This document shows positions 8,638 through 18,140 of a stretch of 64,000 nucleotides of DNA, piece after piece (within the stretch, counting starts at the first letter, position 1; each line of letters starts with the position of its first letter). Location of the stretch: NCBI GenBank assembly GCA_913043145.1, contig CAJWLP010000004.1, positions 16,773-80,772 of the forward strand. The letters run 5' to 3'. Made by a program: the position numbers and the translations under genes. The notes under the pieces are model-generated. The model was given only the letters and a program-made list of their open reading frames with translations, was not told the DNA's origin and made no database searches. The DNA comes from an uncultured Bacteroidota bacterium. GTDB lineage: Bacteria > Bacteroidota > Bacteroidia > NS11-12g > UBA9320.

Positions 8638-9823
8638 AACGCCTACAGAGAATCGCTTCATTATCTCTAGATTTTAATAAAAATAAAAACCAATCACCCC
8701 CATCTGTTGTGCCTAATTTTTTATGCCATTTAGCTGGTGATTCATTTATTCCTTTAATTATAATGTTTAATTTATTCAAATTATTTTTTCTTAAGGATTC
8801 TTTTATTTTCTTGACAGTTAACGATGATTTATCAATAACACTAAATGTTCTAAACCCTGTTAAAGCACTATTTTTAGAAAAAAAAATTTGGAAATTTAAG
8901 TGCTTAGAAACGCCTTTGCTCTTTGTAAAAAAATGGAAGCATGAAGATTTTGCTACTAAAACTGAAGGAATATGCAAAAACTTGTTGTAATTGTTTTCAT
9001 AAGTATAGTTTTTTCGTGAAAAATACTCTTCGAACGGGACCGAAACTCTAAAATTATTATAAACATCTGCTAGATGAATAAATGCATTACTTGTTTCATT
9101 AGCTAGTGAACAGTCAATGATAATTCCCACCTCTTTAACCTCGTTTTTTTCTGCAATTACATGAACAGATGCTAGGTTATCAAAACATCTCATAATTTCA
9201 CTTAAATCGAATAACGGAGATAGTTTAATATAGATTTTTGATGCTACTTTCTTCATCAAGTCTATATTACCCAAAATATCTGGTTTTAAATATCTTAAAT
9301 CAACAGATCGCCTATGACTACTTCTTCTGTCAGGGTCAACATATATCCAATCCGCTACTCTATTAGGTAACAACTCAATAGCATCACCATGTATTCTCTT
9401 GATATTGGTAACTCCTAATTTTTTGAGGTTAAAACTTGCTAATAAATGAAGAGATTGATTCAATTCAATAGCTTCAACCTGTTCAAAGTTTTCAGCTAAA
9501 TAAATACTATCCACACCTATACCAGCTGTCAAATCAAGTAATTTTCCCCCACTGATAAAAGTAGACTTATATTTTGCGACCTCTTCTGAAGTTGACTGCT
9601 CGTATGAACGCTGATTGATAGCTAATAAATTCTTTGATATAATGGGTACTTTTTGAGCTGCTTTTCTATAAATAGCAATTAATTGCAATGCTATCTTTAA
9701 ATCAAATGATGTTTTACCAGCATACTTAAGTGCTAAAGCAACTGGATCTTTATTTAAATTATTTTGAATGAAACGAATACCCTCGTTACTAGATAAAACC
9801 GTGATAATATCTTTACTTTGCAC
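8630..9823 (-). CDS. Class I SAM methyltransferase with THUMP-like C-terminal domain
   Basis: A 397-residue protein. The SAM-binding motif LLDLTAGIGVD lies at about residues 95-105 and a DWIYVDPDRR motif at about 155-164, in the position of the DPPY/NPP catalytic loop; the C-terminal part resembles the THUMP-like domain family. Such proteins are predicted RNA (possibly tRNA) methyltransferases, but the substrate is not known. GTG start at 9823 giving MQSKDIITVL. The 3' end overlaps hemD by 8 nt in convergent orientation; the short lipoprotein gene diverges upstream. Confidence 0.85.
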   Translation of the reverse strand: MQSKDIITVLSSNEGIRFIQNNLNKDPVALALKYAGKTSFDLKIALQLIAIYRKAAQKVPIISKNLLAINQRSYEQSTSEEVAKYKSTFISGGKLLDLTAGIGVDSIYLAENFEQVEAIELNQSLHLLASFNLKKLGVTNIKRIHGDAIELLPNRVADWIYVDPDRRSSHRRSVDLRYLKPDILGNIDLMKKVASKIYIKLSPLFDLSEIMRCFDNLASVHVIAEKNEVKEVGIIIDCSLANETSNAFIHLADVYNNFRVSVPFEEYFSRKNYTYENNYNKFLHIPSVLVAKSSCFHFFTKSKGVSKHLNFQIFFSKNSALTGFRTFSVIDKSSLTVKKIKESLRKNNLNKLNIIIKGINESPAKWHKKLGTTDGGDWFLFLLKSRDNEAILCRRFI

Positions 9824-9878
9824 TAATTTTAATGTAAATACGTTTAACTTTAAACGCTCACAATATTATCATACTATC

Positions 9879-10010
9879 ATGAACATAAAAAAAATCTTAT
9901 CCCTGCTATTTCTTGCAATTATCATAAGTACAGCTTTTGTATCGTGTAAATCAAGAGATGCCTGTCCGGGAATGAGTCAGGTCAAAATCTCTCAGAACAA
10001 AGCAGTATAA
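9879..10010 (+). CDS. Small lipoprotein, 43 residues
   Basis: A short gene with a clear lipoprotein signal: MNIKKILSLLFLAIIISTAF followed by lipobox VSC and a short mature tail CKSRDACPGM and onward, of about 21 residues with a second Cys. The ATG at 9879 is chosen because longer in-frame versions would run into the divergent methyltransferase start. Nine nucleotides separate it from ytxJ, so the two are probably co-transcribed. Function unknown; no family is recognised beyond similar small lipoproteins. Confidence 0.7.
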   Translation: MNIKKILSLLFLAIIISTAFVSCKSRDACPGMSQVKISQNKAV

Positions 10011-10019
10011 GCCGTTAAC

Positions 10020-10349
10020 ATGTGGTCAGTTACCAAGGATTATGATATTCAATCTTTGCTAGAAGAAGAAAGGCCTGTACTAATTTTCAAACACAGTTAT
10101 CGGTGTTCTATAAGCTCTATGGCACTACAACGAATAGAACGAATTCATAAAGAAATTAGTGAAAGTGCAAATTTTGTTCTTGTTGACGTAATAAAGCAGC
10201 GTGATTTTTCTTTAAAAATTGCCAAATATTTTAACATAAAACATGAATCACCACAAATCATCTTTTATAATAGAGGTACTGTCCAATTCACAGATTCACA
10301 TATGAATATTAAATCATCCAAAGTCTTGGATTATCTAGTAAATTATTAG
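10020..10349 (+). CDS. ytxJ: Bacilliredoxin YtxJ (bacillithiol system)
   Basis: A 109-residue thioredoxin-fold protein of the YtxJ/BrxC monothiol bacilliredoxin family, which removes bacillithiol from oxidised protein thiols in the cytoplasm. IFKHSYRCSIS carries the single catalytic Cys29, and HESPQII contains the expected cis-Pro segment. It implies that the organism makes bacillithiol, known in many Bacteroidota; no bacillithiol synthesis gene is in view. ATG at 10020. It follows the small lipoprotein and is followed 7 nt later by an outer-membrane protein gene. Confidence 0.88.
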   Translation: MWSVTKDYDIQSLLEEERPVLIFKHSYRCSISSMALQRIERIHKEISESANFVLVDVIKQRDFSLKIAKYFNIKHESPQIIFYNRGTVQFTDSHMNIKSSKVLDYLVNY

Positions 10350-10356
10350 AAATTTA

Positions 10357-11070
10357 GTGGTTGTGATTAAAACGAATATCATCAACTTATTTTTTACGTT
10401 TTTCTTTTTTAATGCTTTGTGTGTAAATGCACAAGAGCATTCAATTGAATTATCAGGAGGAATAAATATATCAACAAACGGGTATGGAATTTACTTTCAA
10501 TCATGCTTTCCTAAAGTCAACTCAAAAATTAAAAACTCGATTACGCTATACAGTCATACAATAAAACATGCCCAAGAAACGCGAATTAAAAATGAAAAGT
10601 ACATCAATCCCAGTCCATATGTACTCGGGAAAATTAATGCTGGAGGAGGATTTGGAATTGACTTTACATTTCATCATCAAATTGGCTCCCATCAAGACAA
10701 TTCACCCAAACTATTTTTAGGTGCCTCAGTAGGGCCAATATTAGGAATTATGAAACCCTATTATGTTTCATTTGACAAGCCAGGCGAACCAAATCAAATA
10801 ATTGTTCAAAATGAAGGCTTACTAGGTAAACAAGATTCAATTATTGGAAGTATCGTTTGGACAAAGGGGTTAAGTGAGCTGTCATATACACCTGGTATTC
10901 ATTTTGACCTAAACTTTTTAATTCAATGGAGAAACTACAATCGAGCTCATAATTGGCAAAATGGCATTCGAATTAATTATTTCCCAAAAGGATTATATAT
11001 ACTGTTGCTAGCCAATAATTCTTCATTTATATCTATCTATACACAATATGGTTTCAATCGGAAAAAATAA
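10357..11070 (+). CDS. Hypothetical exported beta-barrel-like protein
   Basis: A 237-residue protein with a signal peptide (about 1-24, ending VNAQ) and a remainder of alternating polar and aromatic strands, as in small outer-membrane barrels. No named family is recognised. GTG start at 10357; a second in-frame GTG at 10363 is an alternative. It is 7 nt after ytxJ and probably in the same transcript. Its hydrophobic C-terminal strands (for example the SFISIYTQYGF segment) fit a barrel. Function unknown. Confidence 0.6.
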   Translation: MVVIKTNIINLFFTFFFFNALCVNAQEHSIELSGGINISTNGYGIYFQSCFPKVNSKIKNSITLYSHTIKHAQETRIKNEKYINPSPYVLGKINAGGGFGIDFTFHHQIGSHQDNSPKLFLGASVGPILGIMKPYYVSFDKPGEPNQIIVQNEGLLGKQDSIIGSIVWTKGLSELSYTPGIHFDLNFLIQWRNYNRAHNWQNGIRINYFPKGLYILLLANNSSFISIYTQYGFNRKK

Positions 11071-11176
11071 TTATTGTTTTCTTACCATTTTATGACCAAC
11101 CTAGGTCAACTATTCTTTGAAAGTATTAAATCAAAACTTAAATTCGTATGTTTAATAAGTGATCATATTTAAAGTT

Positions 11177-13897
11177 ATGAAAAGAAGTACAATAATATTA
11201 GCGTTAGCTGCTTTATCACTAGCGATTTTCGCAATCGTTTCAACAATTGATGTCCCTGGAAATGCCTATACACCAAGAATAAAACAGACTCAGGGTATAT
11301 CTGGATATCAGTCTTATTTAAAATCAGTAAGAGCCAACCAGAATACTGGTTTTGTATCTAATGAAGATGTTAATCAAGTTATTGATGAGATTAGCCTCCA
11401 AAATAATACAAAATTCAAATCTGACTGGCCCTTAAAATGGGAGTTCAGAGGACCTGATAATATTGGTGGGCGTACACGATGTCTTGTTATCGATAAAGAT
11501 AATTCGTCAATTCTTTATACAGGAGGAGTCTCTGGTTCTGTGTTTAAATCAACTAATGGTGGAGGCAGCTGGTCTCCAATCACTTTAGGAGATGAAAATT
11601 TTGGTATTGTAAGCATGGCTCAAACAAATGATGGTACATTGTTTTACGGTACAGGTGAAAATGGCTTATTACTATCAAACCCTAATGGGGATGAAGGTTC
11701 TGGTTTCAACGGAATGGGAATATATAAATCTACAGATGGAGAGACTTTTAGCGAGCTTGCAAACACCAAATCGTTTGGTAATGTATACATCTTAACAGCC
11801 CACCCTACAACTAATCATATTTACTCAGGCTCTTCCAACGGATTGAGAGTTAGTGAGAATGGTGGTGATACCTGGAAATTGATAAAAGGCGGCAGCTGCA
11901 AAGAAATAAAATTCAATAAAAATGGCGTTTTACTTGCTAGTATTGGAAATTTAATCTGGAGATCTGCTACCCCAAATGATATATCATCCTATCAAACTAT
12001 TGGTGGTTTCACTAACAATAGAAGAGCGGCAATTGGTTGGGCTGAATCAGACGATAACTATTGTTATATTCTCACCGTAGGTAATGTAACTTTTGATGGT
12101 CAAAGCTATGGTGGAGGCTCGTTAACTGGACTTTACAGATCGACCGATGCAGGACAAACATTTACACAAGAAGTTGGTCAAATGAGCCAATTTTTTGCAC
12201 CATTCACCTACATAGGTTTACAAGCACAAGGACTTTATGACCTTGCATTAGGAGTTCACCCACGTGATAAAGATCGTGTGTTTATTGGAGGTATTTTATT
12301 CGCAGAATGGACACTTCAAGATGGACCTAAAATTGTTGGAAACACCTTTAACTCGCCTCAAAACCCATTTGGAATTCACTCGGATAAGCACTTAATTACG
12401 TTTGATAATACTGGGGAAGATCCCATCATGTACATATGTAGCGATGGAGGTGTTGCTAGAACAACTACCCCTGAATTAGATCGTTATAAGAATATCAGTA
12501 CAAATTTAAGTACAACACAATTCTATGGAATTGCAGCAGATGTTAGAGGAAGAATTTTGGGAGGAACACAAGATAATAATACACTTCTAATTACTGGAGA
12601 ATCATATCCAAGAAAAATTGCTGAAACAGTGATAGGTGGAGACGGTTTTGAATGTGCTATAAGTACTTATAATCCAAATTTCATGTTTGGTGAGAGCCAA
12701 TACGGTAATTTAAGAAGATCCATCACTGCTGGTTCAAGTTTTGAATCTATTTGGGACAATAGAATTAGCTCTTCTTTTGCATCAGCAAGTAGACCCACAG
12801 GATATTTTAATAATCCATTTACACTTTGGGAAAATCCTGCAGTTATTGATAGTATCGAAACCTATGGTAACAGAGAATCAGATGATTCAATAGCAAACGC
12901 AAGATTATACTTTGCTACAAATGACGGCATATGGATGTGTAAAAATGTATATGGGAAGCCTCATGACCCAACAAATCCAAAAGACGGATCAATTCGATGG
13001 TTTAGAATTTCAAACTTGAAGCGTGTTCATTACATGACTCCCAGCAAAAACGGTGAATCATTATTTGTAACTACAGGCAACGGAAAGATTTATAGAGTTG
13101 ATAATCTATTATCTACACAATTTGATACCTTAAGTTTGCCTATTAATAATCAAATAGCTTCGAATCTAAGCACTTTAGTCATATCACAAGGGCTTGGTGT
13201 AAATTCAGCTAGAACTATTACGTCAGTTGCAATAGATCCAGAAAACTCAAATCGTATGATTGCAACTATTGGAAATTATGGTAATACAAATTATGTGTAC
13301 AGCACAGAAAATGCAATGGATGCATCGCCTAATTGGTCAAGTATTCAAAGTAATCTACCTAAATTCCCAGTCTATCACGCAGTAGTAAGTATCAAAAATC
13401 CTGATGTTATTATATTGGGTACAGAATTTGGTATTTGGGCAACCAATAATGGACGATCTACAAACCCCACATGGTCAGAAGCAGGTGATGGAGTGGATAA
13501 CGATATACCATTACCAAGGGTCCCCGTTTTTGATCTTGTTCAGGTTGAAAGTAATTCATCTACAGGTCCTAGGATATATGCAGGAACCCATGGTATGGGA
13601 ATCTGGGAAACAAAGTCTATGCTTACAAGTGTTCGACCTAAAACTAATAACACAACAACAAGAATAATTAATGCGTATCCAAATCCTGCAAATAATTTTG
13701 TTAATATAGATGCAAACATCAAAGGAGATTATATACTGAAGGTTTACGGTCTTAATGGAAATATAATTTATCAATCAAAAGGTAAAAATTCTAAAACAAT
13801 ACGAATAGCAACTTCTAATTGGAAATCAGGAAACTACTTTGTTGAGATTCAAGGTAATAATTCAAGAAGCTCATCTAAAATTATTGTTCAACACTAG
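11177..13897 (+). CDS. T9SS-secreted sortilin/VPS10-like beta-propeller protein
   Basis: A secreted protein of 906 residues from the ATG at 11177 (an in-frame GTG at 11159 is less likely because MKRSTIILALAALSL begins a normal signal peptide). The body has repeated SxDGGxTW-like blades (KSTNGGGSW, YKSTDGETF, SENGGDTWK, YRSTDAGQTF), as in VPS10/sortilin-type or BNR propellers. The last about 75 residues form a T9SS type A sorting domain (YPNPANNFVNI, then GNYFVEI), so it should cross the outer membrane through T9SS and be anchored or released at the surface. No catalytic residues can be assigned. It is monocistronic, with a strong terminator after it. Confidence 0.88.
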   Translation: MKRSTIILALAALSLAIFAIVSTIDVPGNAYTPRIKQTQGISGYQSYLKSVRANQNTGFVSNEDVNQVIDEISLQNNTKFKSDWPLKWEFRGPDNIGGRTRCLVIDKDNSSILYTGGVSGSVFKSTNGGGSWSPITLGDENFGIVSMAQTNDGTLFYGTGENGLLLSNPNGDEGSGFNGMGIYKSTDGETFSELANTKSFGNVYILTAHPTTNHIYSGSSNGLRVSENGGDTWKLIKGGSCKEIKFNKNGVLLASIGNLIWRSATPNDISSYQTIGGFTNNRRAAIGWAESDDNYCYILTVGNVTFDGQSYGGGSLTGLYRSTDAGQTFTQEVGQMSQFFAPFTYIGLQAQGLYDLALGVHPRDKDRVFIGGILFAEWTLQDGPKIVGNTFNSPQNPFGIHSDKHLITFDNTGEDPIMYICSDGGVARTTTPELDRYKNISTNLSTTQFYGIAADVRGRILGGTQDNNTLLITGESYPRKIAETVIGGDGFECAISTYNPNFMFGESQYGNLRRSITAGSSFESIWDNRISSSFASASRPTGYFNNPFTLWENPAVIDSIETYGNRESDDSIANARLYFATNDGIWMCKNVYGKPHDPTNPKDGSIRWFRISNLKRVHYMTPSKNGESLFVTTGNGKIYRVDNLLSTQFDTLSLPINNQIASNLSTLVISQGLGVNSARTITSVAIDPENSNRMIATIGNYGNTNYVYSTENAMDASPNWSSIQSNLPKFPVYHAVVSIKNPDVIILGTEFGIWATNNGRSTNPTWSEAGDGVDNDIPLPRVPVFDLVQVESNSSTGPRIYAGTHGMGIWETKSMLTSVRPKTNNTTTRIINAYPNPANNFVNIDANIKGDYILKVYGLNGNIIYQSKGKNSKTIRIATSNWKSGNYFVEIQGNNSRSSSKIIVQH

Positions 13898-13925
13898 AAA
13901 TAACTAAAATAATTATTCTAGTTTC

Positions 13926-13960
13926 AAATCCGTTCTGGTTTACCTAGAACGGATTTTTTT
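13926..13960 (+). terminator. Rho-independent terminator after the propeller gene
   Basis: A perfect 11-bp stem, AAATCCGTTCT (13926-13936) with AGAACGGATTT (13946-13956), has a 9-nt loop and is followed by further T. It lies 29 nt after the stop of the propeller gene. Confidence 0.85.
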
Positions 13961-14090
13961 GTAAACTATTTAAATATTTTATGCCAATATGGCGTTTAAT
14001 TTAAACAATTTTAAGAGAAATGTGTCATTTTGTCTTAATTTTACACTGGGAATGTAATTTGATAGTAGTTTCAATATAAAATTAAAAAAT

Positions 14091-14513
14091 ATGAATATTA
14101 GACAGCCTAAAGTAATCACAGACATCTTCCAAAGTAATTTTGATAACGTGTTACATGAGATTTTAAATACTCAAAGCATAAAAGATAACCAAGTCAATCT
14201 TCCAAAAGTGAACATCTATGAAGATGAAAAATCATACCATATCAAAACAGTTATGCCTGGGGTTGATAAAAAAAATGTTTCATTATCACTTGACAACAAC
14301 ACCTTAATCATATTCGGTACGACTAATCAAGAAAATAATGAAGGATTAACCTTATTAAAGTCTGAAATTAATTTTAAAGATTTTAAAAGACGAATAGCTC
14401 TACCAAAGAACTCAGATCAACAATCAATTTCAGCTAACTTAATCAATGGCGTGTTAGAGGTTGTTATAAAAAAGAAACAAAAAATTAAGCCTAAAAGCAT
14501 TATTGTTAAGTAG
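14091..14513 (+). CDS. Small heat-shock protein, Hsp20/alpha-crystallin family
   Basis: A 140-residue ATP-independent holdase that binds unfolding proteins in the cytoplasm. The alpha-crystallin domain covers about residues 40-130: the start is marked by VNIYEDEKSYHI, the middle by TVMPGVDKKNV, and the end by the ANLINGVLEVVIKK segment typical of the family. The C-terminal IXI-type element is seen as SIIV. ATG at 14091; the 190-nt upstream region is AT-rich, and I could not identify a heat-shock promoter with confidence. A hairpin follows the gene. Confidence 0.93.
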   Translation: MNIRQPKVITDIFQSNFDNVLHEILNTQSIKDNQVNLPKVNIYEDEKSYHIKTVMPGVDKKNVSLSLDNNTLIIFGTTNQENNEGLTLLKSEINFKDFKRRIALPKNSDQQSISANLINGVLEVVIKKKQKIKPKSIIVK

Positions 14514-14530
14514 TTAAAGCGTATGTAAAT

Positions 14531-14564
14531 GGTCGATTCATCAAAGAATCGGCCTTACTTTTTT
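14531..14564 (+). terminator. Terminator after hsp20
   Basis: GGTCGATTC (14531-14539) pairs with GAATCGGCC (14546-14554), 9 bp with one G-T pair and a 6-nt loop, followed by TTAC and six T. The T tract overlaps the 3' end of the convergent DUF2807 gene, so it acts on the plus strand. Confidence 0.7.
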
Positions 14565-15289
14565 ATCAACTGACCAGAACCCGTTCTATTTGCAAGGATT
14601 TTATATTCACTTGGTTCATTGAGATAGAAAATATTACCAGAATTATGTATGTTCATATACATGCCTTTTGTTGCATTAACATAACAGTCTAAAGGAGAAT
14701 GTGAATCGATATATACTTCTTCACAAATAAGGTGTTCTGAATTTAAATCTGAAATTTCTTCTATGCTCCCCTTAAGAACTCTTAAATTTCCCTCAAGTAT
14801 GGTTTTAGCTGAATTTCTTGATTGAATGAAAACCTCGTCTCCAGACAATATTAGCTTAATATCTGATAGTGCTGGATGTAAAATATTTAAAAATCCAATA
14901 TTAATAGTGTCGTTCGATACAACTTCTGCAATAGATTCTATGTGAAGACCCGTCAACTCTTTTATGTAGACAATTATCTTGATTTCATAATTAAACGAAC
15001 GAACAAAATTACAGGTGTTCCTATTTACTAATCTGAGTTGCTTGTTTGACACATTACTTTCAATCTGATCTAAAAGATTGGATGGTCCATTTAATTCTAT
15101 TCTACCATATTGAGTACTATCTTGAATTAAAACAACCTTTATTCTATCCTCAACGTATAGTTTGTCAAATCCAGACACATCTCTATCTAGTGAAACAATA
15201 TCACCCATACTGGTTAAGCAATCATCCTTTTGCTGACCACTGCATGAAGACAACATTATTATAACTATATACCAACTAAGATATTTCAT
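14555..15289 (-). CDS. Head-GIN (DUF2807) lipoprotein
   Basis: A 244-residue lipoprotein: lipobox LSSC with Cys16, then a DUF2807 (head GIN) domain over about residues 30-240. Its beta-solenoid-like repeats show GFDKLYVEDRIKVVL at the beginning and NSGNIFYL near the end, as is usual. Such proteins are surface or periplasmic and of unknown function, sometimes called putative auto-transporter adhesin heads. It is the last gene of the gldA operon; its ATG overlaps the stop of the PagL-like gene by 4 nt (ATGA), implying translational coupling. Confidence 0.85.
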   Translation of the reverse strand: MKYLSWYIVIIMLSSCSGQQKDDCLTSMGDIVSLDRDVSGFDKLYVEDRIKVVLIQDSTQYGRIELNGPSNLLDQIESNVSNKQLRLVNRNTCNFVRSFNYEIKIIVYIKELTGLHIESIAEVVSNDTINIGFLNILHPALSDIKLILSGDEVFIQSRNSAKTILEGNLRVLKGSIEEISDLNSEHLICEEVYIDSHSPLDCYVNATKGMYMNIHNSGNIFYLNEPSEYKILANRTGSGQLIKK

Positions 15290-16371
15290 AATTGATAACC
15301 TAACCCTATTTCAAAAAAATCAGCTACACCTCGATGAAATCTCAGCATTCCTTGTGTATACCATTTTTTATTAAACTTGTAAGCTAACCCCATACGCTGA
15401 CTCAATGCATTCTTGAGTATTGAAGGCTTATATAAATAAGCACCCATTTCAACAATTATATTGACCTTGCCAAATCCCCACTGAAAACCACCAGCAAGAG
15501 CAAGCTCAGACTGATCCATAACTGAGATATGATATGGGGATATCTCAGGATTTATTGAGTGTACATATGACTTATCCAATGTATAGTCCAAACCAAAACG
15601 CCAAGCCCTCACTTCACCCTTATTGAATAATCCTCTTAATTGAAGGCCCCAAATATTGAAATCCTTTGGATTTGCAAAGTTTCGTTGCTTTCTGCCATAA
15701 ATAAAAAGAGCAGTCCAATCAACTTTCTTCTTTTTAAGCACAGGTATAGGTTTTATTTCCTTATCAACTTTATTATGGAAACCATACCTTAATGTAATTG
15801 AGGGAATATTATACCCTAAATTCGGAACCTTAAAAGCGGCATTAGAATAATGAGAGATGGAAATTCCGGTCTCAATATAATCATCATTAGTAAGTTCTTT
15901 TCTACCAACCAAACCAAACTGCATACTTCCATTAATATTACTACCAATAGCTTGATTTCTTCTATTTTCAAAAACGTCAAACTTCTTGGTTAAATATGCT
16001 AATCCTGCACCCATTCTAAATCGAAAATCTACCTCTCGGAATGAAAAAACTTTTAATTTTATATGAGACAAAAACCCAAAAGCATGACCTGTTTGCTCCA
16101 TACCTAAATTATAATACATAAGTCCAATACCTGTCGAAGGCTTATTGTAATTTGTGCCCCAATACGAATTTTCTTTTTCTTTTTCAAATGAAATATCAAA
16201 GCCATAATTATGTGCAGCTAAATTCTTTAAATCTGCTCTATGGGCTAATAAAAATCCTGGCGTACTGCTTAAGCTCAAGTAGCTATTATCTTGAGCAAAG
16301 TTTGGCTTAAAAATACAAAGCAAAACAACAAAAAAACTCAAATGTATGCACCTATGTATACTCAAGCCCAT
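15286..16371 (-). CDS. PagL-like lipid A deacylase / acyloxyacyl hydrolase family protein
   Basis: A 361-residue outer-membrane protein when started at the ATG at 16371 (MGLSIHRCIHLSFF), which gives a clear signal peptide ending FAQ and a 10-nt overlap with gldG; a longer reading from 16452 would overlap gldG by 91 nt and mask the signal. It resembles the Bacteroidota acyloxyacyl hydrolase (PagL-type) family. HYSNAAFKVPNLGYN at about 174-188 carries the His/Ser pair expected of the PagL active site. PagL removes the 3-O acyl chain of lipid A; that activity here is inferred. It is between gldG and a DUF2807 lipoprotein. Confidence 0.7.
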   Translation of the reverse strand: MGLSIHRCIHLSFFVVLLCIFKPNFAQDNSYLSLSSTPGFLLAHRADLKNLAAHNYGFDISFEKEKENSYWGTNYNKPSTGIGLMYYNLGMEQTGHAFGFLSHIKLKVFSFREVDFRFRMGAGLAYLTKKFDVFENRRNQAIGSNINGSMQFGLVGRKELTNDDYIETGISISHYSNAAFKVPNLGYNIPSITLRYGFHNKVDKEIKPIPVLKKKKVDWTALFIYGRKQRNFANPKDFNIWGLQLRGLFNKGEVRAWRFGLDYTLDKSYVHSINPEISPYHISVMDQSELALAGGFQWGFGKVNIIVEMGAYLYKPSILKNALSQRMGLAYKFNKKWYTQGMLRFHRGVADFFEIGLGYQL

Positions 16372-18140
16372 CTTTTTCTTCGATAAAATGTATTCAAAAG
16401 GCCAAAAATCATAATCATGAAAATGGGAAGTATCATGTTTAAAGATTGCCAAAAAAGTTTATCTTTTTTAATCTTCCCTTTATCTAATAAACGAAGTATC
16501 ACCTCCTTACTTCTCACTTCTATAAGATTATTATCGTCACATAAATAGTCAACACAATTTAGAAAAAACTTTTTATTTGCAAACTCTACGGGTCCAGAAA
16601 ACTGCTTAGAAGCAAACTTATCATACCCCAATGGATACACCTTACCATCTGAGGACACTTGGTTTCTGATTAAATCTCCATCACCAATCACAATCATTGA
16701 ATTTTGAGCTATTGACTCTGAAAAAGGTAAATCAAAAGATCTTTTTACACCATCTCTATATCGAAAAGGGCTAATAAATTCTCCTTCAATAAGAACAGCA
16801 GAAATTTGGTTTCCATTTCTAAAATTTGATGGATTTTGTTTATTCTTCAAAATATCTAATGAAAGCAATACTGGATTCGCAGCCACTCTTGACTTACTAG
16901 ATGAACGAAGTAACACTGTTTTTTTAAGAGTTTTACGAGCAGTAGTATCAAGTGTGCTACAATATCTTCCCCAAACATTTTCTAAATTTCTAGAAACAGG
17001 GTTGTCATCAACTGCACTAAATAATGGGTAAAAGATCCATGGCCAAAACCCTGGACGATTTGTTTGCTGGTTTATCGCTGGAATTCCATGACATTGGATA
17101 TCCTGTACAAGATTTGGTTTTATTTTTATACCGTACTGAAATAAGATGTCATCTAAATTATGCCCATGATTTACGGTCATTACCTGCCCGTACTTTGCAA
17201 CTGAATCCATTTCGGCTAGTAGGTTTTCAATGAGAAAAATAACCTTGCCACCATTCATCACATACTGGTCTAAAATATATTTTTCTGGTTCTGTAAACTC
17301 AATCACGGGCTTTGCAACTATAAGACCTTTGTATGATTTTAGCTTATTAATTAATCCCTCAACTAATACACTAAAAACAGGTTTCTGAGGGTTATTTACT
17401 ACATCAGAAGCGAATATTTTATAACAATTACTATCTCTTAGATTAAGGTTTATTCTATCTAAGGAATAAAATTCACTTAATGAATTAGCTATATCAGCTG
17501 TTTCTATTGATGAAAGCTCCCCATGACCAGATGAGAAAGCTAATTTGATACTTTTGCCCGACAATCCTTTTCGAATAGCTGTTCCAATTTCGTACTCTAA
17601 TAGTTCAATCGAGCTATTAATTTCAACCTCTAATGATTTCCCAAATTGACGTTTTAATAAATTAATTGGATATTCTTTACCTTTATAAAAAACAATACCT
17701 GATGGTAATATGTATTTTTCTGTAGGTGACTCATCTGGTCTTAACTCGGGCTGTTCAATTTGCAACCCTTTTTTAAAAACTTCTTTTAGGATTGACTCTT
17801 TCTCCTTAATATTCTTGCCAGCTAAAATATCCTCAAAATCAAACTTAACCCTACCATCAGAGGCCAATCTGTACTCATTTAATATGTCTCGTGTAGCTGA
17901 TTGAAGTTGCTTGTATTCAACAGGAAGGTCTCCATCCAAAAAAACTGTTATGTACAAATCGTCATCCAGCTTTTTCAATAATTCTCGTGAGGAAGTGGAT
18001 AATGTAAATCTCTTTTCTTTGGTTAAATCTATTCGGAAATAAAACTCATTAGCTATGAAGTTAAACAAACAAATCACCAATGCACCGAGAATGACTTTTC
18101 CCATTATCTTTTTATTCTTATTAATAATTTTAACTACCAC
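16362..18140 (-). CDS. gldG: Gliding-associated ABC transporter component GldG
   Basis: GldG works with GldA and GldF as an ABC transporter first found in Flavobacterium gliding. The 592-residue protein has an N-terminal membrane segment (about 13-33), a long periplasmic GIFT/ABC-type auxiliary domain beginning with FYFRIDLTKEKRFTLS, and a C-terminal membrane segment (about 562-585) followed by YRRKRWA. It overlaps gldF by 7 nt and the PagL-like gene by 10 nt. The role of the GldAFG transporter in gliding is debated, since some gliding Bacteroidota lack it. Confidence 0.93.
   Translation of the reverse strand: MVVKIINKNKKIMGKVILGALVICLFNFIANEFYFRIDLTKEKRFTLSTSSRELLKKLDDDLYITVFLDGDLPVEYKQLQSATRDILNEYRLASDGRVKFDFEDILAGKNIKEKESILKEVFKKGLQIEQPELRPDESPTEKYILPSGIVFYKGKEYPINLLKRQFGKSLEVEINSSIELLEYEIGTAIRKGLSGKSIKLAFSSGHGELSSIETADIANSLSEFYSLDRINLNLRDSNCYKIFASDVVNNPQKPVFSVLVEGLINKLKSYKGLIVAKPVIEFTEPEKYILDQYVMNGGKVIFLIENLLAEMDSVAKYGQVMTVNHGHNLDDILFQYGIKIKPNLVQDIQCHGIPAINQQTNRPGFWPWIFYPLFSAVDDNPVSRNLENVWGRYCSTLDTTARKTLKKTVLLRSSSKSRVAANPVLLSLDILKNKQNPSNFRNGNQISAVLIEGEFISPFRYRDGVKRSFDLPFSESIAQNSMIVIGDGDLIRNQVSSDGKVYPLGYDKFASKQFSGPVEFANKKFFLNCVDYLCDDNNLIEVRSKEVILRLLDKGKIKKDKLFWQSLNMILPIFMIMIFGLLNTFYRRKRWA

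Noticed and set aside
11087..11108. Short TGACC/GGTCA repeat upstream of the propeller gene
   Set aside because: Only five pairs, and no promoter element next to it.
14040..14080. A sigma-54-like TGG...TTGAT element before hsp20
   Set aside because: The spacing and the -12 GC element do not fit the consensus; in AT-rich DNA this level of match is expected by chance.
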